Positions 36,935 to 46,728 are shown, counted from the stretch's first letter. The stretch is DNA of 64,000 bases from Marinobacterium nitratireducens (GCF_014645375.1 NZ_BMLT01000005.1:62001-126000); one strand, 5' to 3'. Notes: a model not told the origin generated them from the sequence alone. Numbers and translations are program-made.

Positions 36935-39229
36935 ATGATTCGAGAACCGGCATCACGTTCGTCCGTGCTACCGACGACCCGCTTTGATGCCATCGTCCAG
37001 AGTCTCGGGGATGCCCCGAATCTCGACAGCGCCCTGTACGGTATCGCCAAAGACGTGCGCAATGTCTTTCGGGTCGATATTTGCCTGCTCTATCTCTCGG
37101 ACCCCGCGCAGCAGGGTCTGCAACGGCTGATGGCCAGCGACGGACTCGACGCCCATGCCGGCCCTCCGCTGCCACACGCCTTCGCCGACGCGCTGGCCAA
37201 CCTGGTGGCGGAGCGCTCGGAACCGGTCAACCTCTGCGATAGCCAGGCCCTGCCCGCTCACAGGAGCGGCAACTGTCAGGGCTACCTCGGCGTTCCCGTG
37301 ATGCATCAGAGCGCCCTGCTCGGCGTACTGGTCGTGCAGAAAAAGGCGAAATACCGCTTCAGCGAATCGGAGCTGGCATCGCTGGCCACCCTGGCCGCGC
37401 AGATCGCGGGCGGCATAAAACTGGCTGAAGCCCGCAGCAGCATCAGCGCCAGCGCTGCCGGCGACCAGGCCGCAGCCCCTTTTTTCGAGGGCGTTATCGG
37501 TGCACCGGGTATTGCCAACGGCACCGGGCATGTCGTCTACAGCAGGGAAAAACTCGAACAGGTTCCGGACCGCCCGGTCACCGATATCGAGGCCGAGATC
37601 GCAGACTTTCAGGCAGCCGTCGGACAGGTGGCTCAGGAACTTGACCGGATAGCCGAGGAACAGGGCGCGGGACTGATGCCCGAAGACCGGACACTGTTTC
37701 GGGCCTACGCCATGATAGCCCGCAGCGACGAACTGAAAACGAGCACACTGGCCGGCATCCGCAACGGCAACTGGGCAGCCGGGGCTCTGCGCGACAGTAT
37801 TCGGGAACACGCCCGCTACTTCGAAGCCATGAACGACCCCTATTTACGGGAACGGGCCGATGACATTCGCGATATCGGTCGCGCCCTGCTCAACGCGCTG
37901 AAGGCGCGGGACCCGGTCGAGGAGCGGTATCCCGCACGTACCATCCTCGTTGGAGAGGACCTCAGTGCCCTGGACCTGGCCGCCGTCAAGGGCGGGCGCC
38001 TGGTGGCGGTGATCTCGGGGCACGGATCGAGGCTTTCCCACCTGGCAATTCTGGCCCGCTCCATGGGTATTCCGGCGATCATGGGGCTGGCCGACACCCT
38101 GCCCCTTGCCAGCCTCGACGGCAAGTCGCTGATCGTCGACGGCTATCGGGGCCGGCTCTACGTCGAGCCCGACGCCAGCCTGCAGCGGGAGTTCCGCAAC
38201 CTCGCCGCGCGCGAGCGCCGGCTGTCGAAAAAGCTACGTCACCTGCGCGAGCAGACCGCGCAAACCTCCGATGGCTTCAGGGTCCCGCTATACACCAACG
38301 CGGGCCTGCTGTCTGATCTCAATCCATCGCTCGCCGCCGGCTCCGAAGGCATCGGCCTCTACCGCACCGAATTTCCCTTCATGGTTCGCGACAGCTTTCC
38401 GACAGAAGAGGAGCAGTACCTCCTGTACCGTCAGGTGCTCGAAACCTTTCACCCCCGACCGGTGACGCTGCGCACACTGGATATCGGCGGCGACAAGCCG
38501 CTGAGCTACTTTCCGGTAAAGGAAACGAATCCCTTCCTCGGCTGGCGCGGTATCCGCATTTCGCTCGATCATCCCGAGATGTTTCTGACACAGATCCGGG
38601 CCATGCTCAGAGCCAATCGCGGGTTGAACAACCTGAACCTGCTTTTGCCGATGATCAGCCGGGTCGAAGACCTGGACGAAGCACTGGTACTGATTCAGCG
38701 GGCGCAGCAGCAGCTGGAGCAGGAAGGCCTGTCGATCACCCGCCCGCTTGTGGGCGCGATGATCGAGGTGCCATCCGCCGTCTACGTGGTAGAGGCACTG
38801 GCCAGGCGGGTGGACTTCCTGTCGGTCGGCACCAATGATCTGATTCAGTACCTGCTCGCGGTCGACCGCAACAACGAGCGCGTCGCCCGTTGGTTCGATG
38901 CCCTCCACCCCGCCGTGATTCAGGCGCTGCTTCGCATCATCCGGGCAGGCAGGCGCAGCGGCACACCGGTCAGCGTCTGCGGTGAGGCGGCTGGCGATCC
39001 CGCCGTGGCGCTGCTGTTGATCGGCATGGGCGTCAGCAGCCTCAGCCTGAGCGCCGGCGACCTGCCGCGGATCAAGTGGGCTATCCACTCCTTCAGCCGG
39101 CAACGGGCCAGACACCTGCTGCGCCAGTCACTGAAACTCGAGCAGGCCAGCGCCATACGCGCCCTGCTGACCCAGGCCCTCCGCGACGCCGGCCTCAACG
39201 CCCTGGTGCATCCGGGGAACCGCGGCTGA
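36935..39229 (+). CDS. ptsP: PtsP: nitrogen-PTS phosphoenolpyruvate phosphotransferase (EI-Ntr)
   Basis: 764 residues. GAF domain at about 15-175; EI N-terminal and phosphohistidine domain with GHGSRLSHLAILARSMGIPAIMG, phosphorylated His369; and C-terminal PEP-binding barrel with GSEGIGLYRTEFPFM, RTLDIGGDKPLSYFP and GTNDLIQYLLAVDRNN. It passes phosphate from PEP to NPr, linking nitrogen status to PtsN targets. The GAF domain may bind glutamine or 2-oxoglutarate-type signals. ATG 36935 has GGAGGGG. The usual neighbour rppH is not seen. Confidence 0.95.
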   Translation: MIREPASRSSVLPTTRFDAIVQSLGDAPNLDSALYGIAKDVRNVFRVDICLLYLSDPAQQGLQRLMASDGLDAHAGPPLPHAFADALANLVAERSEPVNLCDSQALPAHRSGNCQGYLGVPVMHQSALLGVLVVQKKAKYRFSESELASLATLAAQIAGGIKLAEARSSISASAAGDQAAAPFFEGVIGAPGIANGTGHVVYSREKLEQVPDRPVTDIEAEIADFQAAVGQVAQELDRIAEEQGAGLMPEDRTLFRAYAMIARSDELKTSTLAGIRNGNWAAGALRDSIREHARYFEAMNDPYLRERADDIRDIGRALLNALKARDPVEERYPARTILVGEDLSALDLAAVKGGRLVAVISGHGSRLSHLAILARSMGIPAIMGLADTLPLASLDGKSLIVDGYRGRLYVEPDASLQREFRNLAARERRLSKKLRHLREQTAQTSDGFRVPLYTNAGLLSDLNPSLAAGSEGIGLYRTEFPFMVRDSFPTEEEQYLLYRQVLETFHPRPVTLRTLDIGGDKPLSYFPVKETNPFLGWRGIRISLDHPEMFLTQIRAMLRANRGLNNLNLLLPMISRVEDLDEALVLIQRAQQQLEQEGLSITRPLVGAMIEVPSAVYVVEALARRVDFLSVGTNDLIQYLLAVDRNNERVARWFDALHPAVIQALLRIIRAGRRSGTPVSVCGEAAGDPAVALLLIGMGVSSLSLSAGDLPRIKWAIHSFSRQRARHLLRQSLKLEQASAIRALLTQALRDAGLNALVHPGNRG

Positions 39230-39466
39230 TGCACGCGCGGGGCATGCACAGTGCGCAGAGCCACTACTGGGTCCAAGGTGCCGAACCGGCTTGCAGAGAC
39301 GGTGCCCGCCCTGCCACGCGAACCTGACAACTGACCGGTTGTCCGAACGACCGGGCGTGGCCGGGACCGCTCAGAGATAGCGATCGAGCGAACACTCCCA
39401 GCCGACCGAGCGGGCGCCAATCCATTTCACCACTGGAAGAGGCGCACAGCTCTGAACATTGTCGCC

Positions 39467-41041
39467 TTACCAGATCCCGAACAGGTAGCCGCGTTTATGT
39501 GCCGAGCCGGTGGCCGCCGAAACCTGGCTGTTTCTGACGGTGATGCGCGATTTGCGCTCGCGGCACCACTGATACAGGGCCTCTTCCATTGCCCGGCATA
39601 TTGTTCGGTGCTCCTCGTCGTTCCCCAGATCATTCAGCTCGTCCGGGTCATGCGCCAGATCGAACAACTGCGGCTGAAAGTGCTCGTAATGGACGTATTT
39701 CCAGCGCCCGTCGGTCACCATCCAGGCGTTGGCCTGATCGGGTGCGAGGCCCAGCTCGAGACGCGCCGGCCGCCAGGCGTAGTCGCATTCGCTGAATGCA
39801 TAACGGCGCCACTCGGTCGGCGACGCCCCCTCGATCACCGATTTCAGGGACCGCCCCTCGAGAATATGATCGAATTCGCCACCCCCGGCATAGTCGACGA
39901 AGGTGGGTACAAGATCGATCGCCTCGACCAGCCGCTCCGACCGCTGTCCCCGGGTGGCATCCGCCGTGGTCGAGGGGTCGACGACGATCATTGGCACAGC
40001 GACGCTGGCTTCGTGGAACAGTTCCTTTTCCCCCAGCCAGTGGTCGCCGAGGTAATCGCCATGGTCGGAGGTCAATACGACCAGCGTATTGTCCAGCTCA
40101 CCACGTGCCTCGAGGAACGCCATCAGCCGGCCGATATGATCGTCGAGCTGCGTGATCAGCCCCATATAGGCCGGTATCACCCGTTCCCGGACCTCATCGC
40201 GGGCGAAGGATTCCGATTCCGGATGTTTCATGAAGGCGCCGACAACCGGGTGCGGCTGTTCGAGCTCCTGCTTCGACCGGGCCGCCGGCAGTACATCGTC
40301 CACGCCATAGAGCTCGTGATAGGGTGCCGGCGCCATATAGGGCCAGTGCGGCTTGATATAGCTCAGGTGCAAGCACCAGGGCTCGCCCTCTGACTCGGAG
40401 ATAAAATCCATCGCCCGGCGGGTGGTATAGGCGGTCTCGGAATCCTCCTCGCGCACGCGTGCCGGCAGATGGCAGTTGCGCATGCTCCAGCCGCTGAGCA
40501 CCTCGCCATCGTCGCCTTCAGCGGAATTGGCAAAGTCATGCCATGGGTTGTGGCTTTCATAGCCCTGGCTACGCAAATACTCGTTGTAGCGCAGGTCGGG
40601 ATTGACGGACTGATCGGGGTGCAGACCGTCATCGCGTTCGTAGGGCTCAAAGCCGCATTCGCTGATCAGCACGCCGCGCGACGAGTCGGGATCGACACCC
40701 AGCCGCTGCATCCCCTCGACATCACGTCGCATATGGGTCTTGCCCACCAGTGCCACGCGATACCCCTCGGGACGCAGATAGTCGCCCAGGGTTCTTTCAT
40801 CGACACGCAACGGCACATTGTTGTAGCTCGCTCCGTGGCTGGACGCATAGCGGCCGGTGTAAAAGGACATCCTGGAGGGGCCGCACACAGGCGCCTGACA
40901 GTAGGCGCGCGTAAAGTTGACGCCACGTGCAGCCAAGGCATCGATATTCGGCGTGCGGATGGTCGGATGGCCGTTGCAGCCGAGATAGTCGGCCCGCAAC
41001 TGATCAGCCATTATGAAGAGGATATTGGGTTTCTTCGCCAT
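39467..41041 (-). CDS. Sulfatase / phosphonate-monoester-hydrolase-type enzyme
   Basis: 524 residues of the alkaline phosphatase superfamily. PNILFIMADQLRADYLG starts the fold with metal ligands at Asp13 and Gln14; VCGPSRMSFYTGRY holds Cys53 in C-x-P-S-R, which is converted to formylglycine; LTSDHGDYLGDHWLGEK supplies further metal ligands. No signal peptide, so cytosolic. Start ATG 41041 chosen from family alignment. It lies opposite an IclR gene with a palindrome between them, and with the TAXI-TRAP genes on the far side. It probably cleaves a sulfate or phosphonate ester of an imported compound. Needs an FGE or anSME enzyme, not present here. Confidence 0.88.
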   Translation of the reverse strand: MAKKPNILFIMADQLRADYLGCNGHPTIRTPNIDALAARGVNFTRAYCQAPVCGPSRMSFYTGRYASSHGASYNNVPLRVDERTLGDYLRPEGYRVALVGKTHMRRDVEGMQRLGVDPDSSRGVLISECGFEPYERDDGLHPDQSVNPDLRYNEYLRSQGYESHNPWHDFANSAEGDDGEVLSGWSMRNCHLPARVREEDSETAYTTRRAMDFISESEGEPWCLHLSYIKPHWPYMAPAPYHELYGVDDVLPAARSKQELEQPHPVVGAFMKHPESESFARDEVRERVIPAYMGLITQLDDHIGRLMAFLEARGELDNTLVVLTSDHGDYLGDHWLGEKELFHEASVAVPMIVVDPSTTADATRGQRSERLVEAIDLVPTFVDYAGGGEFDHILEGRSLKSVIEGASPTEWRRYAFSECDYAWRPARLELGLAPDQANAWMVTDGRWKYVHYEHFQPQLFDLAHDPDELNDLGNDEEHRTICRAMEEALYQWCRERKSRITVRNSQVSAATGSAHKRGYLFGIW

Positions 41042-41114
41042 GTTGGAACCTGGTAAGCCATTAACTTCGACGCAGATCACTTTCTATTGACAGAGGCGGC
41101 GGCACAACCGAGCA

Positions 41115-41129
41115 TTTCACTCAGTGAAA
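41115..41129. promoter_or_regulatory. Candidate IclR operator TTTCACT-C-AGTGAAA region
   Basis: Perfect 7-bp inverted repeat around one base, in the 107-bp gap between the divergent sulfatase and iclR starts. A sister site TTCACC-A-GGTGAA is at 41977-41989. Confidence 0.55.
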
Positions 41130-41148
41130 ATAAAAAGGCAAGCACACC

Positions 41149-41943
41149 ATGGTCAAACCGATACAAGCACTCGCCAGGGGATTGACGGTCGTCAATGCGA
41201 TCAACAATGCGGCGGGACCGGTCAGCCTGGCTGATCTGCATCGGGTCACCGGCATCGATCGCGCCACCCTGCTGCGGATTCTGACCACCCTTGGACAGGA
41301 AGGTTGGGTTTACCGCGGTATGGGCGACCGCCTCTACCGTCTCACCTACAAGCTTCACGAACTCGGTGGCCAGGTGCAGATCAGGGACGCCATGGCCCAG
41401 GTGGCCGCGCCGGTGCTCGAGCGGCTGCAGCAACAGTTGCACTGGCCCTGCGATATATCGGTATTCGACGGCGACAGCATGGCCATTATCGAAACGTCGC
41501 GCTCGCGCAGCCCCTTCGTCCTGAACCGGGAGGTGATCGACTATCGCCCCAGCATGCTGAAATCTGCAATCGGACGCGCCTACCTCGCCTACTGCGATGA
41601 CCGCCTGCGCACCACCATCCTTCGACGACTGAGCGAGCAGGGGGGCGAAGAGGGTCGGTTGGCAAAGGATAGCGTTTATATCGAACGGATGCTGAGTGAG
41701 GTTCGAGAGCGTGGTTATGGCGTTCGGGACCCCAGCATCAAATCTTTGCCGTCCGATACCGAGGAGGAGTTCCGCGCCATTGCCCTGCCGATTCTGGTAA
41801 AGGGAGAAGTCCAGGCCTGCCTGAGCTTTGTCTGGATGAAATCCGCCTATCCGGATCCCGACATCGATCAGGTTTTCTACGCGAAACTGCGCCCCGGCGC
41901 CGAAGAACTGGCACAGCTGTTCGAGCAGCACCAGTTATACTGA
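41149..41943 (+). CDS. IclR-family transcriptional regulator
   Basis: 264 residues: winged helix at about 1-65 (LADLHRVTGIDRATLLRILTTLGQEGWV) and effector domain at about 80-255 (SAIGRAYLAYC, ERGYGVRD). It resembles MhpR-type activators. It lies between the sulfatase (divergent) and the TRAP permease (downstream, 135 bp). Palindromes before its start and before the permease are natural targets, making it the local regulator. Confidence 0.88.
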   Translation: MVKPIQALARGLTVVNAINNAAGPVSLADLHRVTGIDRATLLRILTTLGQEGWVYRGMGDRLYRLTYKLHELGGQVQIRDAMAQVAAPVLERLQQQLHWPCDISVFDGDSMAIIETSRSRSPFVLNREVIDYRPSMLKSAIGRAYLAYCDDRLRTTILRRLSEQGGEEGRLAKDSVYIERMLSEVRERGYGVRDPSIKSLPSDTEEEFRAIALPILVKGEVQACLSFVWMKSAYPDPDIDQVFYAKLRPGAEELAQLFEQHQLY

Positions 41944-41976
41944 TCGGGCCCTGCCTGAGCGGCACGCGATGGAGTA

Positions 41977-41989
41977 TTCACCAGGTGAA
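41977..41989. promoter_or_regulatory. Candidate IclR operator TTCACC-A-GGTGAA
   Basis: Perfect 6-bp inverted repeat 34 bp after the iclR stop and 90 bp before the TRAP permease start. It shares TTCAC/GTGAA with the site at 41115-41129. Confidence 0.5.
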
Positions 41990-42078
41990 AAGCCTGTTGG
42001 GCATTTCGACCGGGAAAACCTACAGTCAGCTCACAAGCTGTTCGTTTCCATCCGACCGTTCAAAAGACTGGGGTCAAA

Positions 42079-43971
42079 ATGATAATAAAGACCGACAATT
42101 CGCTCATCGCACAGGTTGCACAGCATCTACGCCAAGGTCTTTTTCTACTCTTTGCCGCGTTGCTGGTAGTTGGAACCCTTTATACTGCCCGCTTCGGCAT
42201 CTATGACGACGCCCTGGTGCGCGTCGGTGGCCTGGCGCTGGGCATCCTGCTCCTGTTGAGCCGCCCCTCTGCCAAGGCCGGCGTGGCCCGCGTGATACTG
42301 GATCTTGGGCTCTGCGTCCTGTTGATCGCGGCGCTGGTTCGCTACGCGATGATCGCAGAGGCGCTTGAAACCGGCCTTTACTTCCTCGAACCCATCGACG
42401 TCGCACTCGGCGTCGGCGCTCTGATCGTATTGCTCGAGATGGCGCGCCGCATGGTGGGGTTACCGCTGGTGCTGGTGTGCGCCGTTGGCATCGTCTACGG
42501 TCTCTTCGGGGACCAGCTCGGTGGCATGCTCAGCCACTCCGGGCTCACCCTGCCCGATATGACCTTTACCCTCTGGTACAGTTTCGACGGCGTATTTGGC
42601 CGCCCGCTGGCGGTTGTGGTCAGCACCATCATCATCTTCATCATCTTCGGTGCCCTGCTTGAAGTGCTGGGGGCCGGCGACGTCCTGCTGAAACTGGCCA
42701 TGCGCAGTCTCGGCTGGTTGCGCGGCGGTGCGGCCCATGCCGCCGTAATGGCCAGCGCGCTGTTCGGCTCGGTCTCGGGCAGCGCCGTCGCCAACGTCGT
42801 CGGTACCGGCGTCGTCACTATTCCGATGATCAAGCGCAGCGGCTTTTCCGCCCGTTTCGCCGGCGCCGTCGAGACGGCGGCGTCCAGCGGTGGCCAGATC
42901 ATGCCGCCGATCATGGGCGCCGTGGCCTTCATCATGGCCGACCTGACCGGCATCCCCTATCTCTATATCTGCCTCGCCGCCCTGGTGCCGGCAATCCTGT
43001 ATTACGGCAGTCTCTTCGCCTGTATCTCCGCCGAGGCGCGTCGCGCCGACATCGAACGGCCGGACCCGGCGACCATCCCGCGCTTTGGCGGACGTGACTG
43101 GCTGATGCTGTCGGTCTTCGTCGTGCCTTTGGGACTGATCATAGTGCTGCTGATCGGCGGCAAGTCACCCGCTCTGGCCGGTTTCTGGGCCACCGTTGCC
43201 GCGCTGGTACTGGGCCTGGCACTCAACCCCAAGACCCGTTCACTCAAGGCGCTGCATCAGACCCTGTCCAGCGCTGCATCGGCCAGCGCCACCATTCTGG
43301 TCGCGGTAGGCGCCGTCGGCATCATCGTTGGCATCATGAACCTGACCGGCCTGGGGCTGCGTTTTGCCACCGCCGCGCAGGCACTGTCAGACGGCTCTCT
43401 GCTGATGTCGCTGCTGCTGATGGCCCTGGCCTGCCTGGTCCTCGGTATGGGCATGCCGACGGTACCGGCCTACCTGATCATCATCCTGGTCATGGGTCCG
43501 GCCGTGGAAGCACTGGGCGTGCCGACTATCGCGGCGCACCTGTTCGTGGTCTATTTCGCGGTCATGTCGGCGGTGACGCCCCCGGTGGCGCTGGCAGCAT
43601 TCGCGGCGGCATCCATCGCCCAGGCCAACCCGATTGGAATCAGTGTGACGGCTGTACGGCTCGCCCTGATAGGCTTCCTGGTTCCCTTCGCCTTCGCCTT
43701 CAACCCGTCGCTGCTGCTTATCGCCGACTTCTCGCTCAGCGAGTTCTGCTGGATCCTGTTGCGACTCGCCGTGGCGATCTGGTGTCTCGCGATTTTCGCC
43801 CCGCGTGGCGTGGTCTGGACACTGGCAGCGGTTCTCGCCGCAATCTGCCTGATCCTGCCATCGCTACCGCTTCAAGTGGCGTCTCTGCTGCTGATAGTCG
43901 CCGCCGAGCTGGTCTACCGCAGTCGCCGCAAGACGGCACGCTGCGCCAGCTCGCCGAAAAGCAGCGCCTGA
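42079..43971 (+). CDS. TAXI-type TRAP transporter fused permease
   Basis: 630 residues with about 17-18 membrane segments: a small DctQ-like N-terminal part fused to the large DctM-like part. GSVSGSAVANVVGTGVVTIPMIKR (about 230-253) and ASSGGQIMPPIMGAVAF (about 270-286) are TRAP large-subunit signatures, as is GMGMPTVPAYLIII. It imports organic acids with sodium or protons using the TAXI binding protein encoded 52 bp downstream. Its substrate should be what the sulfatase acts on or releases (inference). Confidence 0.93.
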   Translation: MIIKTDNSLIAQVAQHLRQGLFLLFAALLVVGTLYTARFGIYDDALVRVGGLALGILLLLSRPSAKAGVARVILDLGLCVLLIAALVRYAMIAEALETGLYFLEPIDVALGVGALIVLLEMARRMVGLPLVLVCAVGIVYGLFGDQLGGMLSHSGLTLPDMTFTLWYSFDGVFGRPLAVVVSTIIIFIIFGALLEVLGAGDVLLKLAMRSLGWLRGGAAHAAVMASALFGSVSGSAVANVVGTGVVTIPMIKRSGFSARFAGAVETAASSGGQIMPPIMGAVAFIMADLTGIPYLYICLAALVPAILYYGSLFACISAEARRADIERPDPATIPRFGGRDWLMLSVFVVPLGLIIVLLIGGKSPALAGFWATVAALVLGLALNPKTRSLKALHQTLSSAASASATILVAVGAVGIIVGIMNLTGLGLRFATAAQALSDGSLLMSLLLMALACLVLGMGMPTVPAYLIIILVMGPAVEALGVPTIAAHLFVVYFAVMSAVTPPVALAAFAAASIAQANPIGISVTAVRLALIGFLVPFAFAFNPSLLLIADFSLSEFCWILLRLAVAIWCLAIFAPRGVVWTLAAVLAAICLILPSLPLQVASLLLIVAAELVYRSRRKTARCASSPKSSA

Positions 43972-44023
43972 ATGACAGCTCCAATGCAATCCAAAACCGC
44001 CCGACAACAATAAGGAGAACAGT

Positions 44024-45052
44024 ATGTTCCAACAACTGCATAAGAAAGCCCTGGGCCTGGCCGCAGCGGCCGCGGTGGCGGCCTTCACGGCGATGCCGAT
44101 CGCCGCTGCCGAGAATATGCGTCTTTCGACACTGGGACCCGGTACATCACCCTATGTCGTCATGAATACCTTCGCCAATATCATCAACGAGCAACTCCCC
44201 GAGTACAGCATCGAGGTGAATGCGACCGGTGCCGCGACCCGGCACTCGATCGAGACCGCCATGGGGCGCTCGCAGTTCTTCATGTCTTCCCCCAACCTGC
44301 ACCACCTGATGCAAACCGAAGCAGGTCCCTATGCCAAGGTCAAAGGGGCCGCCAAGCAATCGGAAAAACTGCGGGCCCTGTTCAACTTCCCGATGGGCTA
44401 CTACCACGTCGCGACTTTTGCCGACTCCGGCATCGAGAGCTTCGAGGATTTCAAGGGCAAACGTATTTTCCTGGGCCCCCCGGGTGGCGTCGCCTACCAG
44501 ACGTCCCAGCTATTGATCGAAGCAATGACCGGATACAAGGCGGAAGAAGACTATGATGTCGTCACCCTGGGCTGGGACGCAGCCTCGCAAAGCTTCCAGG
44601 ACGGTCATATCGATGTTTACTTCAACCCCACTCTGCCTCCGAGCCCGATCATGACCCAGGTCGTCATGACCAATAAAATCCGACTGCTGGGCGTGCCGGA
44701 AGAGCAGCTGGAGAACCCGAAGCTCGCGCAACTCCTGCAGAGACCGGGCTATCAACTGGGCGCTATCCCGGCAAACGTATATGGCGAAAATCAGGTTACC
44801 CAGGGCGACGTCCGCACCATCAGTGTCACCGTGGGTATCGTCACCAACGCGTCTGTAGCGGATGAGACCATCTACAAGATGACCAAGGCGTTCTGGGAGA
44901 ATATCGACGAACGCGCGCAACAGACCCGTTTGTTGAGCAATATTCAGTTGGAACGTGCGTTTGAACAGCTGAACATTCCGCTTCACCCTGGCGCAGTGCA
45001 GTACTACCGAGAGCGCGGGCTGGATATCCCGCAGAATCTGACGATCCAGTAA
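44024..45052 (+). CDS. TAXI-family TRAP solute-binding protein
   Basis: 342 residues. Signal peptide of about 29 residues ending PIAAA/EN, so periplasmic. STLGPGTSPYVVMNTFANIIN is the TAXI opening; SIETAMGRSQFFMSSPN and FLGPPGGVAYQTSQLL form the ligand cleft. A TAAGGAGAAC RBS precedes ATG 44024. It delivers ligand to the permease encoded upstream. No other transporter subunit is needed. Confidence 0.92.
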   Translation: MFQQLHKKALGLAAAAAVAAFTAMPIAAAENMRLSTLGPGTSPYVVMNTFANIINEQLPEYSIEVNATGAATRHSIETAMGRSQFFMSSPNLHHLMQTEAGPYAKVKGAAKQSEKLRALFNFPMGYYHVATFADSGIESFEDFKGKRIFLGPPGGVAYQTSQLLIEAMTGYKAEEDYDVVTLGWDAASQSFQDGHIDVYFNPTLPPSPIMTQVVMTNKIRLLGVPEEQLENPKLAQLLQRPGYQLGAIPANVYGENQVTQGDVRTISVTVGIVTNASVADETIYKMTKAFWENIDERAQQTRLLSNIQLERAFEQLNIPLHPGAVQYYRERGLDIPQNLTIQ

Positions 45053-45189
45053 AAATGCAAAAAGTGCTCTTTTGCCTGTTGAAGCCCATTTTCAGGGTCC
45101 AGCGATTATCAAGCTGACATGAAAATGCCGCTCAATCGTTCCGATTGACGGAGGCATCGACGGTAATCGAGCACTCAGAAACCTGCGCA

Positions 45190-45240
45190 TATCGTTTAAT
45201 TCCAGGAGTATTGAATAATCCCACCCGCTATTAAACGATA
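45190..45240. repeat. 11-bp inverted repeat, 29-bp spacer
   Basis: TATCGTTTAAT at 45190-45200 and its exact complement ATTAAACGATA at 45230-45240. Could be an operator pair, an RNA stem or a relic of a mobile-element end. Confidence 0.5.
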
Positions 45241-45485
45241 AAAATCAAAGAGGCAGGGATGCCTTATGGATTGCCCAGGAACCTTCGAATAATTCCCAAT
45301 AAGGCTCTGGCCTAGACGGCATCGAGACGCCGTTTCGACGGCACCCCGGCGGCCTGTCGAGAAGCTGCAACAATGAGTCCGGCTCGCGCTGAAAGCCCCA
45401 CAGGCCGGGCCCTGAAGCATGCCTATGCGTTGCTGCAGTGCTTGACAAGGAGCAGGGCCAAAGTGCCCGTGAGTTCGGGTGTTGC

Positions 45486-45540
45486 CTGCACGCTTCAGGA
45501 CCCGCAGAGACCAAATGGGACTTGCTCTCAGGTTCCCTGG
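45486..45540 (+). repeat. 55-bp dispersed repeat, reference copy
   Basis: CTGCACGCTTCAGGACCCGC, then AGAGACCAAATGGGACTTG, ending AGGTTCCCTGG. Near-identical to 22101-22155 (other strand); partial copies near 1946, 6617 and 22950. Confidence 0.75.
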
Positions 45541-45727
45541 TTAATATTAAGGAGACCGATAAACACCTTTACGATCTACTTGAAACAGGCGCCTCCATTA
45601 TCCCCTCAAGCCCATATGTCTTGAGTGCCAAAATTTTATTCGAAAGGCGAAAACCTGAAATCAGGTTAGAAGCCGCGCAATTAAAAACCCATACATTCTG
45701 AACACCAAAACAGAAGAAGGTCACACA

Positions 45728-46702
45728 ATGAAAATAAACAAAGCCACCGGGCTTATTGTCTCTGCATGCCTTTTTTCAATTGCGATGGAATCCGTGGCCA
45801 GTACGGAGCCCAAGGTATTCGGTATGATCAGCGTCGGCGCCGTCGATGACGAAAAGGACTTCGAAGCCGAAGCCTACGAGCTCGAGTTTGGCATTAAGGG
45901 CGTCTACGAGCTCGAAGGGTTCAAAGCCGCTTATCAGCTTCTGGTCGACGTGTCTGATGCCGCCAATGCCGACGAGGATACCGATGGCGAGGATGAAATC
46001 CATGTGCGCCAGGCTTCGGTCGCCTTCCCAACCCGCTACGGCAGCTTCGTGATCGCGCCCCGTTCCGTCAGCGGACAGTTCCGCAATATCTACGGCGGCC
46101 TGCGTAAGTTCGAATACAATGAACCCCACGCCAACACCCCGGCCGCCGGCGGCAAGATCTTCGAGCAGCCCGACGAGGGACAGAATGTACTGGCCTACGT
46201 CAGCCCGAACTGGAACGGCTTTCAGGTCGTTGGCGCCTCGCTGCAGATCAACGAGGACAACGGCGAGGATCACGACGTCATCTCGGTTCGCGCACTGTAC
46301 TGGGGCGACAACTGGAACGTCGGTATAGGCCGCGTCAGCGTCGACCAGGAAGTTGGCCCACCTGGAGCCGACCACAACTACAACCGCGACTCCATCGGTT
46401 TTGCCTACAACCTCGACAAGCTGGAACTTGGTGGCGTCTACGAGCTCAACAGTGACCGATTCGGCGGCGACGATTCCAAAGTCCTCGGTGTCGCAGCCAA
46501 ATACCACTTCAGTCAGGGCTGGTCGTCATCGCTGGGCTACTTCGACAAAGACTACGATGACGACGACACCGGTACCGACGATAGCCTGCTGGTGCTGAAC
46601 TTGAAAAAGCAGCTGGAGAAAAACGTCAGCCTTTGGGCCGAAATCGGCGAGTACGACGAAGCCGAGGACAATATCGCCGTGGGCGTGAACATCGCATTCT
46701 AA
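45728..46702 (+). CDS. Gram-negative porin
   Basis: 324 residues. Signal peptide of about 25 residues (ends ESVAS/TEP), then KVFGMISVGAVDDEKDFEAE, alternating strands with very acidic loops (DEDTDGEDE, DYDDDDTGTDD), and C-terminal VGVNIAF with terminal Phe. Outer-membrane channel. It follows the TRAP operon by 675 bp and is closed by a good terminator; it may serve the same substrate. The acidic loops are in keeping with a marine habitat. Confidence 0.88.
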   Translation: MKINKATGLIVSACLFSIAMESVASTEPKVFGMISVGAVDDEKDFEAEAYELEFGIKGVYELEGFKAAYQLLVDVSDAANADEDTDGEDEIHVRQASVAFPTRYGSFVIAPRSVSGQFRNIYGGLRKFEYNEPHANTPAAGGKIFEQPDEGQNVLAYVSPNWNGFQVVGASLQINEDNGEDHDVISVRALYWGDNWNVGIGRVSVDQEVGPPGADHNYNRDSIGFAYNLDKLELGGVYELNSDRFGGDDSKVLGVAAKYHFSQGWSSSLGYFDKDYDDDDTGTDDSLLVLNLKKQLEKNVSLWAEIGEYDEAEDNIAVGVNIAF

Positions 46703-46728
46703 CCGCCGTCTCCCCGGATTCAATGCTT

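Larger units (their letters stand above)
45053..45727. other. Intergenic region with repeats before second porin
   Basis: 675 bp. Contains a weak hairpin GCAAAA...TTTTGC just after the TAXI stop, an 11-bp inverted repeat at 45190-45240, and the 55-bp dispersed repeat at 45486-45540 with further diverged repeat sequence at 45370-45485. No gene. Confidence 0.5.
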
